A stretch of DNA of 63,790 bases from Deltaproteobacteria bacterium (GCA_002731275.1 PCBK01000105.1:1-63790), one strand, 5' to 3'. Numbered from the stretch's first letter, positions 1 through 9,656 are shown. The notes: a model not told the origin generated them from the letters alone. Program-made: numbers and translations.

Positions 1-661
1 TGGAGAGGTTTGTTGAAGGGGTCGTTGCAAAGTGGCCTCGCAAATGACAACCGCATATATTGTCTGAGCAATCGAGCGTTTGAAGGATGTCGCTTGCGAC
101 ATACGCATTCCCGTGAGGGATTGTGTCGTATGTTCGGGTGCATTTTGCGAAGACACAAGTGCAACTGCCCCTGGATCAAATATTAAGTATCCCCCGTGTG
201 TACGGTATAACTGCTCCCCCTTGCCTTCTCCGAAGGTCGGAGAGGAAGGGGGAAGGCCGGAGGCCAGGGGGATGGAGAGGTTTGCTGAAGGGGTCGTTGC
301 AAAGTGGCCTCGCAAATGACAACCGCTGCAAGTTGGTGAGTAATCGAGCGTGAGGAGGATGTCGCTTGCGACATAGGCATTGCCACGAGGGATTATACCG
401 TACGTTCGGGTGCACTTTGCGAAGACACAAGTGCAACTGCCCCTGGATCAAATAGGGGGAAGAGCCGAAGGCTCAGGGGGGGATGGAGAGGTTTGTTGAA
501 GGGGTCGTTGCAAAGTGAATGAAGCAAATGACAACCGCTGCAAGTTCGTGAGTAATCGAGCGTGAGGAGGATGTCGCTTGCGACATACGCATTGCCATGA
601 GGGATTATACCGTACGTTCGGGTGCACTTTGCGAAGACACAAGTGCAACTGCCCCTGGATC
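1..661. repeat. Three tandem copies of a ~180 bp non-coding repeat
   Basis: Copies begin at 1, 273 and 484 (all with TGGAGAGGTTTG) and end near 181, 452 and 661 (GCAACTGCCCCTGGATCA). Shared landmarks are GGGGTCGTTGCAAAGTG, CAAATGACAACCGC, ATCGAGCG and a perfect arm pair ATGTCGC-TT-GCGACAT. Copies 2 and 3 are closer to each other than to copy 1. The spacers differ: 1 to 2 carries extra sequence with GAAGGCCGGAGGCC-type dyads, 2 to 3 a short GAGCC-GAAG-GGCTC-like hairpin. No conserved reading frame survives in all copies, so I see it as a structured intergenic repeat. The first copy may be cut by the window edge, so the array could extend further. Confidence 0.85.
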
Positions 662-707
662 AGAAATCAGGCTGAAACTCGTATGTATCGGTTTGAATCG
701 TCCCGGA

Positions 708-1325
708 TCATTTTTTGACTTTGGGGATGAGGCAGAGGAGTCGAGCTGTTTGGCAGCTACTGTCGGGACGTTTATATTGCTTGGGCCATCGTTTCATGTT
801 GGCGAGTTGGACTTGTGGCAGAAGTTCATCGCAGTCAATACCACGACGACAATCGCGTGAATGGATGCGACAAGATTCTTGGACTTGTGGTGTCATGTGT
901 TTGCCGAGGATATGTTCGCAATTATCGAGATCCTTTGCTCTTTGGTAGGCTGCATTTTCAGCTCCAACAACTCCAGCAGCGTATGTTCCACCAAAGAAAC
1001 TACCTGCAATCAAGAGCACCAAGATACGCTGTGAAAACGTGAGTATTGGACGTTTCTCGTGTATGTTATCTTTGATCCATTTGAACAAAACGATGACAAG
1101 AACGAACAATGAAGTGAGTCCGCCAATCAGGTACATTTTGAGTGCATCACCATGAGGTGGATAACCAGAACGATAATCCAATCGAATTGACTCAATGACG
1201 CTCCCAAGAATCAAACCAAACATCATCAAGGCGAGCCAACCAAAGCTCTTCAAAAGAGGAGAGTTTCGCATAGTTTCCAGGGTTTCTTCATCACCAGGAT
1301 CGAGTCCAAAATGATTGTAATGCAT
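708..1325 (-). CDS. Hypothetical membrane protein
   Basis: Unrecognised protein of about 205 residues. The start is placed at the ATG at 1325 because GGAGAAAG lies just upstream; an earlier GTG-type extension to 1397 has no such site. Two or three hydrophobic segments are visible in the first half (around FGWLALMMFGLILGSVI, a second near GGLTSLFVLVIVLF and a third near ILVLLIAGSFFGGTYAAG). The C-terminal part is probably soluble and has several Cys (in NCEHILG, ESCRIHSRDCRRGIDC and SSCQTARLLC), which suggests an extracytoplasmic, possibly disulphide-bonded tail. It lies next to the repeat array and is transcribed away from the two PH-like membrane genes. I cannot assign a function. Confidence 0.6.
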   Translation of the reverse strand: MHYNHFGLDPGDEETLETMRNSPLLKSFGWLALMMFGLILGSVIESIRLDYRSGYPPHGDALKMYLIGGLTSLFVLVIVLFKWIKDNIHEKRPILTFSQRILVLLIAGSFFGGTYAAGVVGAENAAYQRAKDLDNCEHILGKHMTPQVQESCRIHSRDCRRGIDCDELLPQVQLANMKRWPKQYKRPDSSCQTARLLCLIPKVKK

Positions 1326-1522
1326 GTGCTTTCTCCATACAATGTGTTTGGACTCACAATGCACTCGCTCTTTCCAAAGAGTCAACAAGCGACACACAAC
1401 AGCCCATCACGCATTGGACACCTGTGCTGGATTGGCCGGACATCGTAGTGGGAATAAGTAATCTAGGGTTCTTAGTTTGTGAAGCAAGCACACTCTGACA
1501 AACGACCAAAAAGGTGTTTCCG

Positions 1523-1984
1523 ATGACGCAACAGATCGTATTCTCGTCAACAATCAGTACCTATATCTACCGTCTTCTCTTTCCGGTGGTATTGCTGTAT
1601 ATTCCATTTCACAACAGGCCTGTGAACAAGGGAGCATTGCTTCTTTCTGTCCTCATAGCGGTCTCTCTGATCTACCTCTCTTTCAGGTACAAACGAGTCG
1701 CCAAGGTAGGAGATGAGCTGCTCATTGGGCGCGGAACGAGCCAGATTCGCGTTCCGATCTCCGACATTGCAAGCGTCGAGCGGGTTGCTGATTTCGTCTT
1801 CATCCAACTGCCCATGACCTATCGAGGAAGAGCTTCTATCGGACAAATAAAGCTCAAGGGTTCGAAAAAAAGGGAATACTTCTTCATGCCTACAATGGAT
1901 TACTTGAGCGTCAGACCTGAATCGGATGACGTTGATGATTTACAGAACGCGATCATGTACAATCAAACAAAATCCACATACTGA
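1523..1984 (+). CDS. Small membrane protein with PH-like domain
   Basis: About 153 residues. Two N-terminal hydrophobic helices (YRLLFPVVLLYIPF and ALLLSVLIAVSLIYLSF) are followed by a soluble beta-rich part with LLIGRGTSQIRVPISDIASVERV, the look of the bacterial PH-like (bPH/DUF) fold on the cytoplasmic face of the membrane. The ATG at 1523 is preferred to a GTG at 1514 because AAAAAGG lies at a normal distance. The next gene, 14 bases downstream, is a clear paralogue (STTATFIFRFLLPLF and GSGSSQVRVHMRDVIGVERV align with it), so this is a tandem duplication in one operon. Role unknown. Confidence 0.65.
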   Translation: MTQQIVFSSTISTYIYRLLFPVVLLYIPFHNRPVNKGALLLSVLIAVSLIYLSFRYKRVAKVGDELLIGRGTSQIRVPISDIASVERVADFVFIQLPMTYRGRASIGQIKLKGSKKREYFFMPTMDYLSVRPESDDVDDLQNAIMYNQTKSTY

Positions 1985-1998
1985 AAGCGGAGCAGTTC

Positions 1999-2637
1999 AT
2001 GAAGTACGATGACAAAGACAGTTGGAAACGTCCACCCTCAAGAGACGAACTACCTATGGCCTCTTTTGGCGCGCTACAGACAGGCTCCTCTTCAACAGAG
2101 TCCTTTGGTCCAGAAGAAAAAGTCACCTACTCATCAACGACTGCAACATTTATCTTCCGATTCCTGTTGCCTCTCTTTATGCTCTCCATGATGTTTACCA
2201 CCCTCTCCAAAAACCCCAATAAAAAAGCTACATTGTTCGCCATGTTGCTCTTCGTCGGATTTTCCGCCCTCTCCGTATACATGTCCTTTCGATACAAAAA
2301 GATCGTCCAGGCTGGAGAGTACCTATACATTGGAAGCGGTTCGAGCCAAGTCCGTGTCCACATGCGCGACGTCATCGGTGTAGAGAGAGTGTACGATCTA
2401 TTCATCATCAATATCCCCATGAGCTACAGACGCAACTCTGTCGGCAGACTCGAACTCAAACACAGCGTTGGAGGAAAAGACCGCTACTTCTTCTTCCCAA
2501 AACGAGGCATCCTTGGCAACATAACCATGGGGGCGACAGAAGATGGTATCGATCGACTGCAACACGCCATCACACACTTCAACATTGGTGACAATGTGCG
2601 CAAAATGAGCGCCCCATTCTTCAGGGATGGTATATAG
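1999..2637 (+). CDS. Paralogous membrane protein with PH-like domain
   Basis: 212 residues, tandem paralogue of the preceding gene with a longer hydrophilic N-terminus (about 40 residues, Ser/Thr rich). Two membrane helices around residues 50-70 and 78-98 are followed by a PH-like segment (YLYIGSGSSQVRVHMRDVIGVERVYDLF) and a C-terminal extension. The spacing of 14 bases suggests co-transcription. A third protein of the same general plan (two helices plus PH-like domain, DUF6141-like) lies at 21873-22406. No catalytic motif is visible; proteins of this type are usually annotated only as membrane or PH-domain proteins. It converges on the ADP-ribosylglycohydrolase gene, with no terminator-like hairpin in the 87-base gap. 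Confidence 0.65.
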   Translation: MKYDDKDSWKRPPSRDELPMASFGALQTGSSSTESFGPEEKVTYSSTTATFIFRFLLPLFMLSMMFTTLSKNPNKKATLFAMLLFVGFSALSVYMSFRYKKIVQAGEYLYIGSGSSQVRVHMRDVIGVERVYDLFIINIPMSYRRNSVGRLELKHSVGGKDRYFFFPKRGILGNITMGATEDGIDRLQHAITHFNIGDNVRKMSAPFFRDGI

Positions 2638-2724
2638 CAAGCTCAGCCCGATTGAACGAGAACGTCGGAAAGTCCCCCTCCCAAATTGGAACTGACAGGG
2701 GTCGTTGTTTCCTGTGGGAAGATA

Positions 2725-3873
2725 TCAAAGGTAGGTTCGGAGCAGCTCTGCCTGGAAATCATCTTCGCGCTTGGACCACGCAGCCTCTTTCTCCATAAAG
2801 ACCTCCATCTCTTCCGGTGCATCACCAGACACGATCGCCTCTGCGTAGACCTCGATCCTCTCTCGATCCAAGAAGCGTGAAACAGGAATCCATTCAGAGC
2901 CAAATCGAGCCCCCAAAATCCCCCCACAGATCGCCGCGACTGTATCTGTGTCATAGCCCAAACGCACGATCTGTCCCAAAATTCGTTGTGGATCATCTCC
3001 ACCCAAAATCGCCATCAACAGACCATGCAAACCACCGAGCAAGACGAAGCCTTGGTTTGGATGGGCTTTCACAAACCCCTTCGCGAGATGGGGTTTTGCG
3101 AGACGATGGACACATTGCTGGATATCTTGGGCGCTGTTGAGCTTCTTCTCAAATGCCTTTCGAATCGTCTCGGAGACTAGGTGACCAGCCCCTCTCTCAA
3201 TCGTCCAATCTGCTCGCCCCTCTAACCACTCGCGCTCTACAGCTTCAACAGCGTCAGGAAGCTGCGCGATGATCTGTTCAACATCCTCTCCTCTGACAAA
3301 TGCGGCAGCCGTCCAGGCCACAGCGTACGCAAGTGAACCAGCCCGGATATCGCCGTGTGTGACGAGACATGACTCCATCACAACCTGTGCAAGAGACTCG
3401 GATTCATCGGCGTATAAACCACCGAGCGGGGCGATCCGCATCGCCGCCCCCATGCCCGCGGACTCACTCCCTGCCTGCTCTGGCACGGAACCTTTCTTCA
3501 GCTTGTGGACAGCCGCCGTAAAATTGCGTCCGTAACCACGCCATGCCCCCGTTCTCATCCCTTCCACCAGATACGTCGACCACTTTTGCAATGACCAACC
3601 ACCCTCTCCCATACAACACGCCAACAAAGCCATCGCTTGCTGTGTATCGTCAGAGTGCAACCCCAACGGACGGATCTTTTTGAGCACTTTCTTTCCACGG
3701 AGCGAGAGCAACTGAAAATCATATTCGTCTGGAAGCGACTCGTAATGTCCGTACGTCTCACGAATTTGACCTGATCGCCAACCCTCAACAGGACATCCAA
3801 AGACGTCCCCCCAAGCCAACCCTAACAATGTCCCTTGGATTCGGGAAACTCTCGTGATCTTCGATGAACTCAT
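2725..3873 (-). CDS. ADP-ribosylglycohydrolase family protein
   Basis: About 382 residues, the usual length of the DraG/ARH family (PF03747), which removes ADP-ribose from Arg or Ser side chains or hydrolyses related ADP-ribosyl compounds using two Mg ions. Family signatures read directly: GTLLGLAWGDVFGCPVE at the start, LHSDDTQQAM (metal-binding Asp pair), SAGMGAAMRIAPLG, VTHGDIRAG and, near the end, GYDTDTVAAICGGILGARFG (second metal-binding Asp cluster). The ATG at 3873 follows GAGAGGTAA and gives the family-typical start; a longer form to 3927 lacks a ribosome-binding site. No ADP-ribosyltransferase partner is visible next to it. The substrate cannot be told from sequence. Confidence 0.9.
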   Translation of the reverse strand: MSSSKITRVSRIQGTLLGLAWGDVFGCPVEGWRSGQIRETYGHYESLPDEYDFQLLSLRGKKVLKKIRPLGLHSDDTQQAMALLACCMGEGGWSLQKWSTYLVEGMRTGAWRGYGRNFTAAVHKLKKGSVPEQAGSESAGMGAAMRIAPLGGLYADESESLAQVVMESCLVTHGDIRAGSLAYAVAWTAAAFVRGEDVEQIIAQLPDAVEAVEREWLEGRADWTIERGAGHLVSETIRKAFEKKLNSAQDIQQCVHRLAKPHLAKGFVKAHPNQGFVLLGGLHGLLMAILGGDDPQRILGQIVRLGYDTDTVAAICGGILGARFGSEWIPVSRFLDRERIEVYAEAIVSGDAPEEMEVFMEKEAAWSKREDDFQAELLRTYL

Positions 3874-4031
3874 GTATTTACCTCTCTCAATATGCATTCT
3901 TGTATGCTCGTCGCGAGACGAATCCAAGGGTTCTGCTCAAGGCTTCACCCTTTGTGTACTTCGTGATAGTCAAAAAGACACACAATCAGACAAAAAAGTT
4001 CACAAAAAGTACAAATAACTTTTTCTCAACA

Positions 4032-7000
4032 TCAAGAGAGAAATGGAAAGCTGAGTTGTCGAGGATCTTGTGATGTGGTTGGGTTGGGGGTAGGATTGTG
4101 AAGTGGTTGCGCAAGGGCTTTGACTTCGTTCTTTTCGGAGGTATTGCTCCACACATCCATCAATAATTGCTTCTTCTTCTCCATCCTCTTGAGAAAGTTT
4201 TTGGCGCGTCGAGGGTTCAGCTCGCCAATGTCTTCGGCCAACTCTCTCCAGACCTCCAAGACATCGTTGGCCATTTGTGTATCACCACACAAAAAGGCGT
4301 GACAATCGGGCTTTGAGAGCATAGCCCAGACCTCATCGGCGTGTTGACGCATGAGGTCTTGTACATAGGTCTTCTCATCACCGACTCGCGAATACGCCAC
4401 ATCAAGGCGACGCAGGAGACCACGCTCCAACCACTGCTCAAGACGCTCTCGGTAAAGAAACTCACCCTCATGGCGGCAACCAAAAAACAGCCACACAGGA
4501 CCAAAACCAGCCTCTTCGGGATCCTCCACACCGAGCGCTTCAAGTTGGGCTTCTCGCTCCTCCAGAAAACCGATCAATGGTGAGATGCCCGTCCCAGGTC
4601 CAACCATCAGCACAGGCGCAGAAGGATCTTTGGGAGGCCGAAACTCGCTCGTCCTCACAAAGACGCGAACCTCTTCACCTTCGGACAAGCCAGCGAGGTA
4701 ATGTGAACACAATCCAGGCCGCGTCGAACCATCGTTCATCTCGACCTGTACGACACCGACAGTCAAAGCCAATGTCTCAGGAGAGTAAAGAGGACTCGAT
4801 GAGATCGAATAAAAGCGCGGTTTTTGTCTCGGGAGCAATCGCAAAAGCTGGGAAAAATACAGCTTCGCAGAGGGAAAAGTCGTCAACAGATCGGCCAGAC
4901 CACGAAAATGATCGGCGAGATGTCGTCTCGCACCGCTTGTGGTTTGCTGCGTCAACGTCTCCAAAAGCGACGCGAGCGCTTGCTTCTCATGTTGATCCGT
5001 CGCGGCTTGGTGCATCGCTTTGAGCAAACCACGACACGCTCCATGAAGCGAGATATCCAGCTCCTCAGAGAGCACCTGCCTCGGCGTTGTTGGGAGCGGA
5101 AAGGAGATCTCATGTGAGTGCTCCATCGTGAAGTACGCGTCAGGATCGACCTCTACACATTCGCAGATCTGCTCAACAGCTTCCTGTGGATTGATTGGGT
5201 ATACGCCGAGGTGATCACCCGCTTCATAGGTGATCTCCGACACACTTGTGTCGAGCGCGATGGAGCGCGTCGAGCGTTTCTTCTCTGCAGAGGCTCCCAT
5301 CAATTCGAGATTGTGTACAACATGAGTTTGGACAAACGCCCCTTGTGGGACGGAGAACTCAGTCGGGGGCGTATCCAGGAACTCGACAAAGAAGGTCTTT
5401 TCAGCCGACTCAGTGTGCAGACCATCGATCTGAAGCACCTTCGCGATCCGCTCAGACCACGTGTTTGCGCGGCGCGCCTGATTGTTCACCTCGTCTGCTT
5501 TGTGCAGTGGGAGCAAACGACTTGCGCCTTTACGTTCGAGTAATTCGTTGAGATACATCCCAGCAGCGCAGTAGTTTTCATAGATGCTGCTGCCGATCCC
5601 CAAGACACCATACGCCAGGCCTTTGAGCAATTCGGAAGACTGTTGTTCCATCCACTGTGCAAACAGGCGGGCATTTTTAGGAAGCTCCCCATCCCCAAAG
5701 GTCGAAGAGATCACGAGCAACAGGTCAAGCCCTTTGAGATCAGAGGGTTTGCATTCGTCGAGGGCTTTGACCTCAGGTGAAAGGGTCTTCAGGCGCGTCG
5801 CTGTCTGGTAGGCATAATTCTCAGCCGTCCCAGACTCGGAACCAAAGAGGATCAGGATCTTAGAGTCTGAATGTGCGGCAATCTCCTCGCTCAGGACCTT
5901 CTGTGTCTCGGCATCGAGGATCTGCCAGCGATTGCACAACTCCCTGTACTGAGGCTCCAATAAGAACTCTCTCATCTCGTGATGAAAGACCTCTGTCACG
6001 CTCCCGCTCATCGGTGGAACGACCCAACTCCAACGTGCAGGACACTCACGACCGGCTTTCTTTTCGCGTCGATCGTGGATCAAAAACTGACGCGACGCGG
6101 TGTGATGGTCGACAAGGGTGATACGTTGCTGCTTAAAGGAGTGAAGGACCGCGACATTCAGCTCGACAAAGGCCCGATCTCGCCAAAGCGTTTGCTCAGA
6201 GGAGGTGTCCAGTTCGAGCAGCCTTGCGATGTCTTCGGCCTTGTTGTAGCGATGGGTGTCGAACAAGTCACGCGCGATCTCAGTCCCCATAAACCAACCA
6301 TTAAAAGGCACACAGGTGTACCGAATCCCACCCAGATCCAGTCCAATGTTCGCGACCGCAGGGACCGCACACCACTTGAGCTTCAGAGACGCAAACTCAG
6401 GAATATTTGGGTGCGCGAGATCGACCTCGACGACACTCTCTTCGGGTAGCTCGTAGAGTTTGACCTCATGGCCAGGAGAGTCGATCATCACAGGGAGCAG
6501 ATCAAACTCCCCAGGTTCACCGAGCGGTTCCCATCCGTACTCCATCGCCTTTTTGGTGTATTCGACGTTATCGGGATCACCAAGAATCGAGCCATCAGGA
6601 AGCTCGTACCCTGCATATCGCACGTATTGTGTATTCCACAGCCTTGGTCCCCAGCGTTCACATGGGGCTTTGGGTGCAAAGACAGTCATCACGATCTGAA
6701 TATTGCCACCACAAGTCGCCATCTCCAGATGTTCGAGGATCTCCTGGTACATCTCGTCGGGATCGGTGCATTCTCGACGGTCTCGGACGATCATATTGTT
6801 CCAGTTGACGCGACCGATACACTTGGCGGCGTTTCGCCACGCAACCTGTGCTCCATAAGACAATTCTTCTGTAGTGTGTGTATACGTCCCTGTATGTCGG
6901 AGCTCCTCAGCGATCTCATCGAGACGACGCTGAAGTTGCTGGACATCCCAATGACACTCTTGTGCCATCAGCTCCAACCACTCCTTGGCTTTCGAGAAGA

Positions 7001-7985
7001 TCTTTTGATTTCGACGAACAGGTAGACTCACGATGGTACAAACACGCCGCAGAAAAGTACGAAGCGCCTGTGCACCTACCGTTTGATGATCCTCCACGAC
7101 AAAGTCGACCAAAACATCGGGGAGCGCAGAGAAAGCACAGGCGCGGACATCCCACGCCGTAAACAGCTCGGAATCTTCGCGTAGAGAGGAGAACATACTC
7201 ACTTCATCGTCGAGCTGGTGCACAGCAGAATCGATAGTCGAAAACAGTGCCTCACCAAATGCTTCTGGATCCGATGAGGCAAAGAAATGATTCCATTCAG
7301 GGCGCTCGGCAACCAATTGATGTACCCATTCACTTCCAGGCGCAGTGTGAAGTCCCACTCCTTCTTCCCAGAGTCTTTTGGCTTCCTTCATCGAAGAGAG
7401 CGCCTCTTTGAGCGACACGATCGCGTCGAACATAGGGGCCATGATCTTCCGCGTAAAGAACCTGTAAAAGGCGGAACGTTTGCCTCGGCTTAACTCGATA
7501 GTTTCGTATTCTTCGAGGATAAAACTCGTGCGGAACGACCACAACCAGACGCGCCTAATCACGTCCCAGTGATGGGGCTTCACACCAATATCGGCGAACC
7601 ATCTGGCATACTCAGGGAGTGTTTTCCACTCAACACGAGGATCGACATGGACAGGACAGACAGCTTCTCGTCCGAGTTGCTCTGTGTGAGGCTGTAATTG
7701 ACGAATGGCGAGATCACACAGCCCAAAGAAGATCTCTTCGACCTCATCCCCTAAACTTTGAAGTGTCGCGAGCAGCTCGGGCTCTTCGATGTAGAGACGC
7801 TCGGCAAAGGCCTCCATCCCGATGTGTTTCCAGGCGACAAATTTATTCCAGGTGTCCTTCAGGATCACCTCGTCACTGGAGGACAGTGGAGCGACTTCGG
7901 CACACTCGGCCATCCAAGCTTCATCTTGTTGAAATTGGCTTTGGATCAGCGGGATGCGCATCCGGCCAGAAGATCGCGTAAGCAT
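4032..7985 (-). CDS. nos: Nitric oxide synthase with N-terminal globin-like region and C-terminal reductase
   Basis: Single chain of 1317 residues that should make NO and citrulline from L-Arg with NADPH. Residues ~40-190 look like a globin fold (helix-like LKDTWNKFVAWKH, then IGVKPHHWDVIRRVW and a final H-helix-like KRSAFYRFFTRKI); residues ~240-325 may be a second degenerate one. The NOS oxygenase domain spans ~335-680: heme-thiolate Cys in WRNAAKCIGR (~389), substrate Glu in NGWFMGTEI (~569), pterin region WSWVVPPMSGSVTEVFHHEM. The reductase follows: FMN flavodoxin (LFGSESGTAENYA, STFGDGELPKNA, ~710-855), then FAD/NADPH ferredoxin-reductase type domain (PRFYSISSSP, GPGTGISPLIGFL). The linker between oxygenase and FMN domain is short, with no visible calmodulin-binding helix. 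Start ATG at 7985 follows AGGAGG. The globin proximal His position (4 before GVKP) seems to be Phe, so heme binding there is doubtful. Confidence 0.95.
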   Translation of the reverse strand: MLTRSSGRMRIPLIQSQFQQDEAWMAECAEVAPLSSSDEVILKDTWNKFVAWKHIGMEAFAERLYIEEPELLATLQSLGDEVEEIFFGLCDLAIRQLQPHTEQLGREAVCPVHVDPRVEWKTLPEYARWFADIGVKPHHWDVIRRVWLWSFRTSFILEEYETIELSRGKRSAFYRFFTRKIMAPMFDAIVSLKEALSSMKEAKRLWEEGVGLHTAPGSEWVHQLVAERPEWNHFFASSDPEAFGEALFSTIDSAVHQLDDEVSMFSSLREDSELFTAWDVRACAFSALPDVLVDFVVEDHQTVGAQALRTFLRRVCTIVSLPVRRNQKIFSKAKEWLELMAQECHWDVQQLQRRLDEIAEELRHTGTYTHTTEELSYGAQVAWRNAAKCIGRVNWNNMIVRDRRECTDPDEMYQEILEHLEMATCGGNIQIVMTVFAPKAPCERWGPRLWNTQYVRYAGYELPDGSILGDPDNVEYTKKAMEYGWEPLGEPGEFDLLPVMIDSPGHEVKLYELPEESVVEVDLAHPNIPEFASLKLKWCAVPAVANIGLDLGGIRYTCVPFNGWFMGTEIARDLFDTHRYNKAEDIARLLELDTSSEQTLWRDRAFVELNVAVLHSFKQQRITLVDHHTASRQFLIHDRREKKAGRECPARWSWVVPPMSGSVTEVFHHEMREFLLEPQYRELCNRWQILDAETQKVLSEEIAAHSDSKILILFGSESGTAENYAYQTATRLKTLSPEVKALDECKPSDLKGLDLLLVISSTFGDGELPKNARLFAQWMEQQSSELLKGLAYGVLGIGSSIYENYCAAGMYLNELLERKGASRLLPLHKADEVNNQARRANTWSERIAKVLQIDGLHTESAEKTFFVEFLDTPPTEFSVPQGAFVQTHVVHNLELMGASAEKKRSTRSIALDTSVSEITYEAGDHLGVYPINPQEAVEQICECVEVDPDAYFTMEHSHEISFPLPTTPRQVLSEELDISLHGACRGLLKAMHQAATDQHEKQALASLLETLTQQTTSGARRHLADHFRGLADLLTTFPSAKLYFSQLLRLLPRQKPRFYSISSSPLYSPETLALTVGVVQVEMNDGSTRPGLCSHYLAGLSEGEEVRVFVRTSEFRPPKDPSAPVLMVGPGTGISPLIGFLEEREAQLEALGVEDPEEAGFGPVWLFFGCRHEGEFLYRERLEQWLERGLLRRLDVAYSRVGDEKTYVQDLMRQHADEVWAMLSKPDCHAFLCGDTQMANDVLEVWRELAEDIGELNPRRAKNFLKRMEKKKQLLMDVWSNTSEKNEVKALAQPLHNPTPNPTTSQDPRQLSFPFLS

Positions 7986-8104
7986 CAAACCTCCTACTTT
8001 TCGACGTCACAGGATATGGACATGTCTCTCCCAGAGCAACACGCTCTCTCTTCGTATCCCTATTATCCTGTTTGGCGACGTTTTTGTTGCGGAGGATGTG
8101 TGGA

Positions 8105-9271
8105 TCACAGTTGGCTGGCATTGACCTTGAGACCAAGCAACACTTTTCCGCTAGCAGTCATTGATTGATCGGAGACCATAATGTGTTGGGTGATCGTGTG
8201 CACATCACGAAAGTGTCGCTGGAGTGGATTCCGTTTGTAAATGGATGTGCCACCGCCGAGCTTGTACATATCATCGACAACAGAGGCCGCAGAACTGACC
8301 GCATGAGACGCAGCCATCCGGACCAGCGCACGATCCTGAAGACTCATCTCTGCGCCACCTTTTGCCCGTGCATACACTTGCTTGAGAGTGTCCATTAGAT
8401 AGAGCTTCGCAGACTGAAGTAACGCCTCAGCCTGTGCGATCTGCAATTGGGTGATGCTCTGCTCGGAGAGCGAACGTCTCGTGACAGGGTTTCTTTTCTT
8501 TTTGGAGAGGGAACACAGCTCATCAATTGCCGCCCGACCAATCCCAAGCGCAACAGCGGACACCCCAGAAGCCAGAAGCCCAAATACAGGGAAGGTATAG
8601 AGTGCTCCATCCACCTTAGGTGTGGCACCGATCAAGGCCGTCGTCAACTCTTCTGGAACGAAGATATCATCAACAGCGATATCGTGACTTCCCGTCCCAC
8701 AAAGCCCTGAGACAGACCATGTATCAATGACGTCAGATTCTCCTGCAGGAAAAAACATCGAATGAATGATCGGCGCACCGTCCTCCCCCATACGTGGCTT
8801 GCCGTCTTCCATGACAAGCGCCCCTCCCATCCGCCATGTCGCGTTATCAACACCGCTCGCAAAAGGCCACCGTCCCTGAAGTCGATACCCCCCTTCGACG
8901 GCGACCGCTTTGCCCATCGGCGCGAAAATCCCAGCCATCACGACGTTAGGTTGTTCTTGCCAGAGCTTTTTGGCACCATCTGGTGGCATGTAGGCGGACA
9001 ACATACTCGTCGTCGCACCTGTCATCACACACCATCCCGTCGCAGCATCATAGCGCCCAAGTGTTTCGAGGATGGATGCAAAAACAGAAGGTTCAACCTG
9101 TCCACCTCCATACTCCTTTGGCACTAACATGCGAAAACAACCAAGCTCGGCGAGTTCACGGATCACGCCCTCATCAACATGTCTCTGAGACTCGTGTTCG
9201 GCGGCTTTTTCCTTGAGTTGAGGGGCCAACGTTTGTACTGCTTCGAGGAGCGGGTGGGTGATATCGTTCAT
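8105..9271 (-). CDS. Acyl-CoA dehydrogenase-fold flavoprotein (monooxygenase-like)
   Basis: 388 residues, full length for the acyl-CoA dehydrogenase superfamily. The order is helical N-domain (ELAELGCFRMLVPKEYGGGQVEPS), beta domain with GYRLQGRWPFASGVDNATW, and C-terminal helical domain of the Acyl-CoA_dh_2 type (LGGGTSIYKRNPLQRHFRDVHTITQHIMVS). The last motif and the absence of the catalytic Glu expected in beta-oxidation enzymes point to the flavin-dependent hydroxylase branch (HsaA, HpaH, DszC type) using FMNH2 or FADH2 from a separate reductase, although a dehydrogenase cannot be excluded. It lies 119 bases upstream of the NOS gene on the same strand, so co-transcription is possible. Start ATG at 9271 is preceded by GGAAAGGAAAG. 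Confidence 0.85.
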   Translation of the reverse strand: MNDITHPLLEAVQTLAPQLKEKAAEHESQRHVDEGVIRELAELGCFRMLVPKEYGGGQVEPSVFASILETLGRYDAATGWCVMTGATTSMLSAYMPPDGAKKLWQEQPNVVMAGIFAPMGKAVAVEGGYRLQGRWPFASGVDNATWRMGGALVMEDGKPRMGEDGAPIIHSMFFPAGESDVIDTWSVSGLCGTGSHDIAVDDIFVPEELTTALIGATPKVDGALYTFPVFGLLASGVSAVALGIGRAAIDELCSLSKKKRNPVTRRSLSEQSITQLQIAQAEALLQSAKLYLMDTLKQVYARAKGGAEMSLQDRALVRMAASHAVSSAASVVDDMYKLGGGTSIYKRNPLQRHFRDVHTITQHIMVSDQSMTASGKVLLGLKVNASQL

Positions 9272-9656
9272 GATTGCTTTCCTTTCCTGGGGAGAACAAA
9301 ACCCTTTGGGTCCCTGATGGTCTATTCCTTTTACCGACCGTTATAGCCGAAAGATTGTATGGGACCATGGAAACATAGTAAGCACAGCCTCTGCAAGGTA
9401 CCAATCTCCGAAGCCATAACAGACCATCAAAACCAAGGCACGACACAACAGAAGTCGTTCAAAAAAGTAGTGATGGTTCTTACGAGTTTGTGACAAAAAA
9501 TGAAGGCGCAAGTGCGTTCATGTTGTTGACCAAGAGGTTAAGAACGTGTTATGGATGAAGAAGAAACAACAGTATCTCGGGCCTCTTGTATGGTTCCGCA
9601 TTGAGCAGAAACAAGTCTGCTTCCTCAATTGATCAACGTAGTGGAGCGAGCGTCTC
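9272..9656. other. Divergent intergenic region (385 bases)
   Basis: Separates the minus-strand acyl-CoA dehydrogenase-like gene from the plus-strand pseudokinase and must hold both promoters. I see a TTGACC at 9526-9531 but no convincing -10 element 17 bases later (TTATGG), and no strong dyad. No open frame with a ribosome-binding site is visible. Confidence 0.4.

Noticed and set aside
1-661. CRISPR array
   Set aside because: Units are ~180 bp with unequal spacers of 30-90 bp and no 24-40 bp constant repeat with unique spacers; no cas genes nearby.
9526-9554. Promoter TTGACC-17-TTATGG before the pseudokinase
   Set aside because: The -10 hexamer matches only one consensus position, so the call would be unsupported.
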